21,194 nucleotides of DNA from a virus: positions 1 to 21,194 of the IMG/VR virus record IMGVR_UViG_3300025115_000244. One strand, given 5' to 3'. The notes beneath the pieces were generated by a model. The model saw only the letters and a program-made list of their open reading frames with translations, made no database searches and was not told where the DNA came from. Shown in pieces: positions 1 to 5,129 of the stretch. Each line of letters starts with the position of its first letter. Position 1 is the stretch's first letter. The translations under genes and the position numbers were made by a program.

Positions 1-294
1 TGGTTTGATGATTACCTCGCGCCGCTTCTGCAATCTGCAATCGAAGCGAAGTATGTTGGCATTACATCAGATAAGACATTGCGCATGAGCAGTGACTACT
101 GCGAAGCTTTCCAGTTGCTCGCATCGCGACCAGTAGGCGGCAAGTATGAGATGAAAGCCGACTGCCGCAATGGTCTGCTTCATGTACTTGAACTCCTGCC
201 AGAGGACCACGACACGGTGACTGGCAATGAGATCGCGGCACGGCTGGAAAAGACTGTTGAACCTGCCGCGATGATGCTAGCTCTTGGATTCTAA
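1..294 (+). CDS. 3' end of an unrecognised gene (N-terminus outside window)
   Basis: Frame 1 is open from the first base and ends in TAA at 292-294, giving the C-terminal 97 residues of a protein whose start lies to the left. An in-frame ATG at 79 exists, but the open frame and consistent codon use continue upstream of it, so a start there is unlikely. The fragment is soluble-looking and acidic, with a predicted helical tail (EIAARLEKTVEP near the end). Its codons are visibly richer in G and C than those of the genes from 825 onward, so it may belong to a different transcription block or have a different origin. It is followed directly by a hairpin terminator. No family is recognised. Confidence 0.7.
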   Translation, partial: WFDDYLAPLLQSAIEAKYVGITSDKTLRMSSDYCEAFQLLASRPVGGKYEMKADCRNGLLHVLELLPEDHDTVTGNEIAARLEKTVEPAAMMLALGF

Positions 295-302
295 TAACCT
301 AC

Positions 303-340
303 TGCCGCACTATGCTATTACAGATGGTGCGGCATTTTCT
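303..340 (+). terminator. Rho-independent terminator after the left-edge gene
   Basis: A perfect 8-bp stem, TGCCGCAC (303-310) and GTGCGGCA (327-334), with a 16-nt loop is followed by TTTTCT. It starts 9 bases after the stop codon at 294. It separates the left-edge gene from the origin-like region. Confidence 0.8.
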
Positions 341-445
341 TATCCTAAGATTTCACATAGAATCTATCTGCAAATGACTTCTCTAACAAAAGCAATTGCA
401 AATATGTTCTATAAGTTTCAGATACACCAGGATGTTAGGATACAA

Positions 446-482
446 TCCTATTATCCTATTATCCTATTATCCTATTATCCTA
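446..482 (+). repeat. 8-bp tandem array (iteron-like)
   Basis: Four exact head-to-tail copies of TCCTATTA (446-477) are followed by a partial copy TCCTA (478-482). The reverse-strand motif TTAGGATA lies just upstream at about 435-441, so the left end also forms a small dyad. The same words recur inverted at 745-776. The 8-bp period is not a helical repeat, so if a protein binds here adjacent units would not face the same side of the helix. Confidence 0.85.
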
Positions 483-514
483 AAGTGTTTTTGGGGTATC
501 TTATGGGGGGTGAC

Positions 515-523
515 TTATCCACA
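515..523 (+). promoter_or_regulatory. DnaA box (consensus 9-mer)
   Basis: TTATCCACA matches the high-affinity E. coli R1/R4 DnaA box exactly. It pairs with an inverted box 15 bp downstream. Confidence 0.75.
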
Positions 524-538
524 GGCTAACTGTTAGAT

Positions 539-547
539 TGTGGATAA
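539..547 (-). promoter_or_regulatory. DnaA box (consensus 9-mer, opposite orientation)
   Basis: TGTGGATAA is the exact reverse complement of the consensus box TTATCCACA. Centre-to-centre distance from the box at 515-523 is 24 bp. The AT-rich core begins immediately to its right. Confidence 0.75.
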
Positions 548-559
548 CTATTACCTATT

Positions 560-668
560 ACTACCATATAATATATATCATCTATTATTTATAGTGGGGT
601 ATATATTATTATTAATTTTTAAAAGGGGGTATTATTGTGCTAAGTAATATAGGGGTATATATGGTAGT
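560..668. repeat. 11-bp inverted repeat around the AT-rich core
   Basis: ACTACCATATA (560-570) is repeated as its reverse complement TATATGGTAGT (658-668). It is nested inside the 17-bp inverted repeat at 442-458/745-761 and encloses most of the AT-rich core. Confidence 0.6.
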
Positions 669-710
669 TATAGATAATGTAATAAATGCTAGTAGTATTG
701 GGAGAGGGCA

Positions 711-740
711 TTGACATGCCCATAAGGTATGGGGTAAAAT
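711..740 (+). promoter_or_regulatory. Early sigma70-type promoter
   Basis: TTGACA (711-716) and TAAAAT (735-740) are separated by 18 bp, a strong -35 and a good -10. Transcription would start near 747, inside the right arm of the inverted repeat (745-761), and would run into the genes from 825. This placement suggests repression by whatever binds that repeat (inference). Confidence 0.7.
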
Positions 741-789
741 CGGTTAGGATAATAGGATTGTAGGACATTATCCTAATTTGTTGTTTTTC

Positions 790-818
790 TGAATCTATTA
801 CAATGTAAAGAAAGCGAG
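790..818 (+). repeat. 29-bp direct repeat, copy 1 (5' leader of gene at 825)
   Basis: Twenty-nine bases ending in GAAAGCGAG are identical to 1347-1375. Each copy lies just upstream of a start codon (ATG at 825 and at 1385). Inside is an 11-bp palindrome, TTACAATGTAA (798-808). The copy probably carries ribosome-binding or regulatory information. Recombination between the copies would delete the two small genes between them. Confidence 0.8.
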
Positions 819-824
819 AAAATC

Positions 825-1100
825 ATGCAAACATTATCAGTTACTAAGATCGACAACGAATCAACATTTGACTCTGTTTTAGAAATTAAATTAGTATCAT
901 ATACTATTATAGATGTGCGTCATGCTAATGGATTAGGTGTTAGTATAACTCAATTCATATTTGATACATATAATTCAGGTGGCTGGACTTGTAATTGTTC
1001 TCACGATTGCTGTGGTCATTGGGCATCATTTGTATTAAGTATTTCCTTTATTCGTAAAGGACTAGCAGCAGTAACAGTTAGACATATAACGAATGTGTAA
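825..1100 (+). CDS. Small cysteine/histidine-rich early protein, unknown function
   Basis: A 91-residue protein, and the first gene downstream of the early promoter. A compact cluster of possible metal ligands is visible at residues 56-65: C56, C58, H60, C62, C63 and H65 in CNCSHDCCGHW. That density suggests a metal-binding knuckle, but no named zinc-finger family fits. The start at 825 is preceded by the repeated 29-base leader with GAAAGCGAG, a weak ribosome binding site about 6 nt from ATG. The stop is TAA. First position behind an origin-proximal promoter is typical of phage host-takeover or replication-regulator genes, but that is context only. The function is not recognised. Confidence 0.7.
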   Translation: MQTLSVTKIDNESTFDSVLEIKLVSYTIIDVRHANGLGVSITQFIFDTYNSGGWTCNCSHDCCGHWASFVLSISFIRKGLAAVTVRHITNV

Positions 1101-1133
1101 TTTCATTTCATTGTAAAGGTAAAGGAAACTATC

Positions 1134-1349
1134 ATGGCAAAGATATCTAAAATGGCAGCATTTTGCATTATTCTTGCAGATCAAAATTCTTATCTGTGCT
1201 CCTGTGGTTATATACTATCAGAGGGTAAAATGTGGGTAAATAATAGAATGGATCATATGAAAGAGTGGAACGATTCTTTTCGATTGTGTAATGGGGATTA
1301 TATTAAATATCAAAATGGTCGTTGGCATTATGTTTCTTATATGATTTGA
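1134..1349 (+). CDS. Small early protein, unknown function
   Basis: A 71-residue protein beginning MAKISK and ending in TGA at 1347-1349, which lies inside copy 2 of the 29-bp repeat. It has a good Shine-Dalgarno (AAAGGAAA, about 1121-1128) with short spacing to ATG 1134. Four cysteines are present (C11, C22, C24 and C52), with C22/C24 in LCSCG. The C-terminal half is rich in aromatic and basic residues (NGRWHYVSY). The 15 bases from 1131 to 1145, covering the start and first codons, are identical to 1382-1396 at the next gene. That suggests local duplication or shared translation signals. No family recognised. Confidence 0.65.
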   Translation: MAKISKMAAFCIILADQNSYLCSCGYILSEGKMWVNNRMDHMKEWNDSFRLCNGDYIKYQNGRWHYVSYMI

Positions 1350-1375
1350 ATCTATTACAATGTAAAGAAAGCGAG
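1347..1375 (+). repeat. 29-bp direct repeat, copy 2 (5' leader of gene at 1385)
   Basis: Identical to 790-818. This copy starts at the stop codon of the preceding gene and ends 9 bases before ATG 1385. Confidence 0.8.
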
Positions 1376-1384
1376 TCTATAATC

Positions 1385-2380
1385 ATGGCAAAGATACTAT
1401 GTTCTTATAGCTCACTGTATTATCAATGTGAGCATTTTCCAATTCATCTAACACAAGGTGAATCCCATCATCCAATATTTGACGCACCATTGAAGAAATT
1501 ATGGAAGATATTTCCTAAATGGCAAACTGGTGAATTAGATTCTGTATCATCCTATCTTTACTATCTTTCTCTATTGAAATCAACAGAGCTAGTAGAATTT
1601 AGAGTTGCAGCAGCATACACAGAAATGACAGATAGAATAGTTGCATCAAATATGGAAGAATTATTTGGTGTAATTGGTAATATTGTAAGTGTAAGAAATC
1701 CAAGAGTTGTATTTCCTCGATTTGTAATTTCACCTGACACGAAATCATTAGGGAATAGCAAACATTGGATTGAATTGTGGAAATCTGTATATGAAGATTT
1801 CACTAATGGACTAAAATCAGATGATATTAGAACTAATCTCCAGAGGCGTGAAGCTGTATTGGAGAAACTAATTAAAAATCCTGCCTTGAAACCAGAAAGA
1901 TATGCTCACCTACTTGCACAATGGGCATCAATTGCAGGAAATTTTCCAGATTCTCTCACATCTATCAATGGTAACTCAATACCATTAAATGAATATTGGC
2001 AAGATATCATCTGCAAATGCTATAAGCAGATTGATATCATTCAAATACCAGAATCAGATCTAATTGAATTACTAGAACACTGTGAGACTGAGATTGATCT
2101 TGGTTCTATATTCTCTTACAATCTCTTTACCACATTAAGAGAAGGATTAGAAACCATACGTGGTTTCTTTGGTATTGGTTCTCCCACATTCTCAATTCTA
2201 GGTTCAGATTCAGATGTTGGTGATTCTAATCTCCAACTACTAATTGCATCTGCGCCAATAACTGAACCTAAGAGGACAGAATATCCCACTGAATTTGCTT
2301 TTATTAAAGCAAGAATGAAATGGTCGCTTGCAATTGCATCATCCCAAAGCAATTCCAATAATGGTGGAGAATCCAAATGA
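1385..2380 (+). CDS. Unknown early phage protein (331 aa)
   Basis: A 331-residue protein starting MAKILCSYSS. An in-frame ATG at 1322 would overlap the previous gene. I chose 1385 because the 29-bp leader, shared with the gene at 825, sits right before it, and because the start context matches that of the gene at 1134. The protein looks soluble and mostly helical, with no membrane segment. Short conserved-looking blocks are the N-terminus with C6 and C15, and an aromatic segment KLWKIFPKW near residue 40. The C-terminus is polar and low in complexity (SSQSNSNNGGES). It is the largest gene near the origin, so an initiator role is conceivable but unsupported by motifs. It overlaps the next gene by ATGA. 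Confidence 0.75.
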   Translation: MAKILCSYSSLYYQCEHFPIHLTQGESHHPIFDAPLKKLWKIFPKWQTGELDSVSSYLYYLSLLKSTELVEFRVAAAYTEMTDRIVASNMEELFGVIGNIVSVRNPRVVFPRFVISPDTKSLGNSKHWIELWKSVYEDFTNGLKSDDIRTNLQRREAVLEKLIKNPALKPERYAHLLAQWASIAGNFPDSLTSINGNSIPLNEYWQDIICKCYKQIDIIQIPESDLIELLEHCETEIDLGSIFSYNLFTTLREGLETIRGFFGIGSPTFSILGSDSDVGDSNLQLLIASAPITEPKRTEYPTEFAFIKARMKWSLAIASSQSNSNNGGESK

Positions 2381-2775
2381 ACTCAATTGCACAAATTGAA
2401 TCGCATTTTAATGCAAATCAAAAAGAACTATTCGAATCTCCTTATTGTGAATATGATAGAATGGTAATTAGAAATGGTATTCGATTTTATACTACTCAGT
2501 GTATTTCAATACCAGCTCCAGTTACATTGAAATACTTTCAATACTATAAACTATTTTACCATAGTGCCTCATACATTGTGGAAGAAATACAAGCAGGTAT
2601 TATTGAAAAAGATGGTATTGCATTTAAAGTAAAATACCATAAATCTCTTACTCGTGGTAAAATCCTATGGAATCAGCAACATAATCCATTTGCACAATAC
2701 AGGCTCTCTTTCAGAGCACCAAAGAGTGAGTATAATATTGATCCAATTGTAATTATCTCTGAATGTGAGAATTGA
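2377..2775 (+). CDS. Unknown early protein (132 aa)
   Basis: A 132-residue protein translationally coupled to the gene before it (ATGA at 2377-2380). It is rich in aromatic residues, with several tyrosines in YFQYYKLFYH around residues 49-58, and looks like a mixed alpha/beta soluble fold. There is no signal peptide or membrane segment and no recognised motif. The gene lies between an unknown protein and the SF1 helicase, so it is probably co-expressed with the helicase. Its stop, TGA at 2773-2775, is one base from the ATG of the helicase gene at 2777. Confidence 0.7.
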   Translation: MNSIAQIESHFNANQKELFESPYCEYDRMVIRNGIRFYTTQCISIPAPVTLKYFQYYKLFYHSASYIVEEIQAGIIEKDGIAFKVKYHKSLTRGKILWNQQHNPFAQYRLSFRAPKSEYNIDPIVIISECEN

Positions 2776-2776
2776 A

Positions 2777-4567
2777 ATGACAAAACTATCTGAACTATTA
2801 GCTGCAGCAAAAGCTGCAAGACTTATAAAAGAGAAAGGAAATCAAAATGAGCAGTCAGGACGGAATGTTGATATTGGATATAATCAATCTAATATCGGGA
2901 GTAGTGATGGCAATAACGGAACTAGCACCAGCACCAATTCAACCACCAATTCAACCACCAATTCAACAACAATCCATACCGGAATCGGAAAACATGGAGA
3001 ATCAATTGAATACAATTCCGAACAGTGGCAATTCATTCAAACAGTTCTCAGTGGAAAATCCTGCATCCTCATTGGAGCCGCAGGAACAGGTAAAACCACA
3101 AGTACAAGAGGAGCAATCTCAGAACTATTGAGAACTAAATACATTCCAAAGATAGAAGATCATCATAAATACCTTTCCTCAAATGCACCATCAATTGTGG
3201 CAGTATCATATACTCGCCGCGCAGTAATGAATCTTAAACAAGCATTGCCTCCAGAACTTAAAGACAATGCAATTACAATCCATAAGTTATTGGAATATCA
3301 ACCTAATTTCTACGAAGTATTTGATGAGGAATCAGGTGAGTATAAAAAGACAATGCGATTTGAACCAAATAGAAATCAATACAATAAATTACCAGCATCA
3401 ATTCGTACAATTATCATTGATGAATCATCAATGGTATCTGTTGATCTATTCCATCAAATCTGGACAGCATTAGAATCACCATCGAATGTACAATTTATCT
3501 TTCTTGGTGATATTCAACAATTGCCTCCTGTATTTGGCAGTGCAATTCTTGGATTCAAAATGCTCAAGCTTGAAACAATTGAACTAATCCAAGTATATCG
3601 TCAAGCATTGGAATCTCCAATCATTAGGCTTGCACATCGCATCCTAAGTGGTAATCCTATACTGGAAAAAGAATTACCTACTTGGGAAGTTCCAAAACAA
3701 TTAAAACTTCATCCATGGAAGAAGAAAATCCATCCTGATTCTGCATTACTAACTATTGCAGCATTCTTTAAACAAGCATTTGATGCTGGACATTATGTAC
3801 CAGATTCAGATATGATTCTAATTCCATTCAATAAAGCATGTGGTACTGATGAATTAAATAAACATATTGCATCTCACATAGCCAAGAAATATGGATCAAT
3901 GGTATATGAAGTAATTGCAGGTTACAATAAGCATTACTTCAGAGTAGGTGAAAAGATTCTCTATGAAAAAGAGGATGCTACAATCATTGACATAAAAAGA
4001 AATCCTGTATATTCTGGCAAATGGCCGCAATCTCCAAGTATTAAAATGAACTATTGGGGAGATTTACAAGAAGATGAAGAGGATAATTTTGAACTAGGAT
4101 CATCCTCGTCAGTTAGTGATGGAGAAACAGAAGAAGATGTTGATGCAATGCTAGAAGCACTGGCAAATTCAGATGTAGAAGATCGAGTAAGAGAAGCATC
4201 TCATATTCTCACAATACGACTTAATGATTCAGAACGTGAAATAGAAGTAAAATCAGCAGCAGAGATTAATGCTCTAGTTCTATCCTATAGTCTAACTGTA
4301 CATAAATCACAAGGATCAGAATGGAAAAAAGTATATCTAATTATTCATAACTCACATAACACAATGATTCAAAGAGAGCTATTATATACTGCTTGCACTA
4401 GAGCAAGAGAGGAATTGTATGTAATCTGCGAGCCTGATTCATTTGAGAAAGGAATTAAATCACAAAGAATTAAAGGTAATACATTAGCAGAAAAGAAAGA
4501 ATTCTTCTGCGGTAAATTACAAGCAGGTGAAGATCAATATCTTACAGAAATGGGGATTACAAAATGA
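2777..4567 (+). CDS. SF1B DNA helicase, RecD2/Dda-like
   Basis: A 596-residue ATP-dependent helicase of the RecD/Dda/Pif1 group, expected to unwind DNA 5' to 3' during replication or recombination. Visible motifs: Walker A GAAGTGKT (100-107), Walker B DESS (215-218), motif III GDIQQLPPV (244-252), motif IV YRQ (274-276), motif V VHKSQGSE (508-515) and motif VI YTACTRAREELYV (537-549). Residues about 25-70 are a Ser/Thr/Asn/Gly-rich linker that includes three 12-bp DNA repeats. Residues about 429-470 are a strongly acidic insert within the region that usually holds the SH3-like domain. ATG 2777 is preferred over an in-frame GTG at 2765 that overlaps the previous gene. It overlaps the next gene by ATGA. 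Confidence 0.92.
   Translation: MTKLSELLAAAKAARLIKEKGNQNEQSGRNVDIGYNQSNIGSSDGNNGTSTSTNSTTNSTTNSTTIHTGIGKHGESIEYNSEQWQFIQTVLSGKSCILIGAAGTGKTTSTRGAISELLRTKYIPKIEDHHKYLSSNAPSIVAVSYTRRAVMNLKQALPPELKDNAITIHKLLEYQPNFYEVFDEESGEYKKTMRFEPNRNQYNKLPASIRTIIIDESSMVSVDLFHQIWTALESPSNVQFIFLGDIQQLPPVFGSAILGFKMLKLETIELIQVYRQALESPIIRLAHRILSGNPILEKELPTWEVPKQLKLHPWKKKIHPDSALLTIAAFFKQAFDAGHYVPDSDMILIPFNKACGTDELNKHIASHIAKKYGSMVYEVIAGYNKHYFRVGEKILYEKEDATIIDIKRNPVYSGKWPQSPSIKMNYWGDLQEDEEDNFELGSSSSVSDGETEEDVDAMLEALANSDVEDRVREASHILTIRLNDSEREIEVKSAAEINALVLSYSLTVHKSQGSEWKKVYLIIHNSHNTMIQRELLYTACTRAREELYVICEPDSFEKGIKSQRIKGNTLAEKKEFFCGKLQAGEDQYLTEMGITK
2847..3131 (+). CDS. Candidate overprinted small membrane protein inside helicase gene
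   Basis: A 94-codon frame lies entirely within the helicase gene. Its ATG at 2847 has a strong Shine-Dalgarno (AAAGGA, 2834-2839, spacing 7), better than that of the helicase itself. The predicted product has a hydrophobic segment at about residues 7-23 (MLILDIINLISGVVMAI), followed by a Pro/Gln/Ile repeat (PIQPPIQPPIQQQ) and a Gln/Glu-rich tail. It resembles small single-pass or Rz1-like envelope proteins only in general composition. It overlies the unconstrained linker of the helicase but also the Walker A region. Frames of this size arise by chance in AT-rich genes, so this is a low-confidence candidate. Confidence 0.25.
   Translation: MSSQDGMLILDIINLISGVVMAITELAPAPIQPPIQPPIQQQSIPESENMENQLNTIPNSGNSFKQFSVENPASSLEPQEQVKPQVQEEQSQNY
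2932..2967 (+). repeat. 12-bp tandem repeat, three copies, in helicase linker
   Basis: CACCAATTCAAC occurs exactly three times head to tail (2932-2943, 2944-2955 and 2956-2967). It keeps frame and encodes repeated Asn-Ser-Thr-Thr in the helicase N-terminal linker. In the +1 frame it encodes Pro/Gln/Ile-rich repeats. Confidence 0.85.
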
Positions 4568-4755
4568 CACAATATCTTAAAGATAATACAGATATAATTG
4601 AAGATGCTACAAAAAAACTTGCCTCTACATGGTATATATCACAAAATGCAGCAGATGCAGTATTTAAAGCGGGTATGGCTTTTACACTCATACTGATTGA
4701 ATCAGAGTATGATTCAGAACTTGTACAAGAAATAAAACAATTTCTTAAAGGATAA
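4564..4755 (+). CDS. Small helical protein, unknown function
   Basis: A 63-residue protein coupled to the helicase stop by ATGA (4564-4567). Almost all of it is predicted helix. Residues about 30-47 (FKAGMAFTLILIES) are hydrophobic, but the segment looks more like a buried or amphipathic helix than a membrane anchor. The acidic tail ends in KQFLKG. No motif is recognised. Co-expression with the helicase is the only functional hint. Confidence 0.65.
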   Translation: MTQYLKDNTDIIEDATKKLASTWYISQNAADAVFKAGMAFTLILIESEYDSELVQEIKQFLKG

Positions 4756-4761
4756 AATAAA

Positions 4762-5010
4762 ATGAATCGCGATCATTACAATGACAATATTCAAATACAA
4801 AACAGAATGAATACATTATCTCATACATCATCACTGCGGCGAGAAGAATCTCAGAAAGCAGCAACTCTTGCAAACCAAGGATGTAAGTGTGGTAATTGTT
4901 TCTATTACCTAAGTAAATTACAATCAGGTAATTGTATCTTAAAAAAGAAAACAATTAATCCATACAACATCTGTTACTTACATCTTGAGAGAGTCAATAT
5001 TAATCTGTAA
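4762..5010 (+). CDS. Small cysteine-cluster (metal-binding-like) protein
   Basis: An 82-residue protein with Shine-Dalgarno AAAGGAT (4747-4753) ahead of ATG 4762. The C-terminal half holds a probable metal site: C41, C43 and C46 in GCKCGNC, then C58, C71 and H74. The pattern CGNCxYY...GxC resembles small zinc-ribbon-like or iron-sulphur-like phage proteins that begin with CxxCxYF, but I cannot assign a named family. The N-terminal 35 residues are polar and probably flexible. It is the last gene before the promoter at 5022, and no clear terminator separates them. Confidence 0.65.
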   Translation: MNRDHYNDNIQIQNRMNTLSHTSSLRREESQKAATLANQGCKCGNCFYYLSKLQSGNCILKKKTINPYNICYLHLERVNINL

Positions 5011-5021
5011 AATTTTGCCCC

Positions 5022-5050
5022 TTGACACTCAGCCGTAGGGCTGATAATAT
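5022..5050 (+). promoter_or_regulatory. Strong sigma70 promoter with dyad-filled spacer
   Basis: Consensus TTGACA (5022-5027) and TAATAT (5045-5050) are separated by exactly 17 bp. The spacer holds a 6-bp inverted repeat, TCAGCC-GTAG-GGCTGA (5029-5044), that fits between the two boxes and could be an operator. This is the best promoter in the window and it drives the gene at 5130. Confidence 0.88.
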
Positions 5051-5057
5051 GCAAACT

Positions 5058-5104
5058 CCTCTCGAAAGAGAGGCACTTCTAGAAGTATCAACCTTGTAGT
5101 ACAA
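5058..5104 (+). promoter_or_regulatory. Structured 5' leader (GAAA-tetraloop hairpin plus two palindromes)
   Basis: The expected transcription start is near 5057. At once follows CCTCTC-GAAA-GAGAGG (5058-5073), a perfect 6-bp stem capped by a GNRA tetraloop. Next come the 12-bp palindrome ACTTCTAGAAGT (5075-5086) and the 11-bp palindrome TTGTAGTACAA (5094-5104). A 5'-terminal stem-loop is a known way to protect mRNA from decay (as in ompA). That role here is inferred. Confidence 0.7.
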
Positions 5105-5129
5105 ACCTTTCTTAATAGAGGAAATTCAA

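Larger units (their letters stand above)
493..658 (+). repeat. Four GGGGTAT motifs in one orientation
   Basis: GGGGTAT occurs at 493-499, 596-602, 626-632 and 652-658, always on the plus strand. Three of the four are inside the AT-rich core, where G runs are otherwise rare. A role as initiator or primosome recognition sites is possible but only inferred. Confidence 0.6.
442..761. repeat. 17-bp perfect inverted repeat bracketing the origin core
   Basis: ACAATCCTATTATCCTA at 442-458 is repeated exactly as its reverse complement at 745-761. The arms lie about 300 bp apart and enclose the DnaA boxes, the GGGGTAT motifs and the AT-rich core. The left arm overlaps the tandem array. The right arm covers the expected transcription start of the promoter at 711-740, so one DNA-binding protein could both mark the origin and repress the early promoter (inference). 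Confidence 0.85.
430..781. other. Probable replication origin (iteron array, DnaA boxes, AT-rich core)
   Basis: The stretch 295-824 has no convincing gene. Within it are an 8-bp tandem array (446-482), two consensus DnaA 9-mers in opposite orientation (515-523 and 539-547), an AT-rich core (about 548-700) with four GGGGTAT motifs, a promoter (711-740), and an inverted copy of the array sequence (745-761). Iterons plus DnaA boxes plus an AT-rich unwinding region is the known layout of DnaA-assisted origins in plasmids and some phages. Use as an origin is inferred. An alternative is a purely regulatory region for the early promoter. GC-skew analysis of the whole genome and marker-frequency data would decide. 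Confidence 0.65.

Noticed and set aside
446-482. CRISPR array
   Set aside because: The 8-bp units abut with no spacers; this is a plain tandem repeat.
284-529. An 81-codon frame through the terminator, tandem repeats and DnaA box
   Set aside because: It starts inside the previous gene, crosses a terminator, and codes only for low-complexity translations of the repeats.
295-824. tRNA or small structured RNA gene in the origin-like region
   Set aside because: No cloverleaf, T-loop or conserved RNA pattern is visible; the dyads there are better explained as DNA sites.
1322-1384. N-terminal extension of the 331-aa protein from ATG 1322
   Set aside because: It overlaps the gene ending at 1349 and runs through the 29-bp leader repeat that precedes other starts. 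ATG 1385 matches the leader layout.
4745-4954. A small minus-strand frame before the gene cluster at 4762
   Set aside because: The plus-strand gene has a ribosome binding site, coupling and a cysteine cluster; the opposite frame shows nothing.
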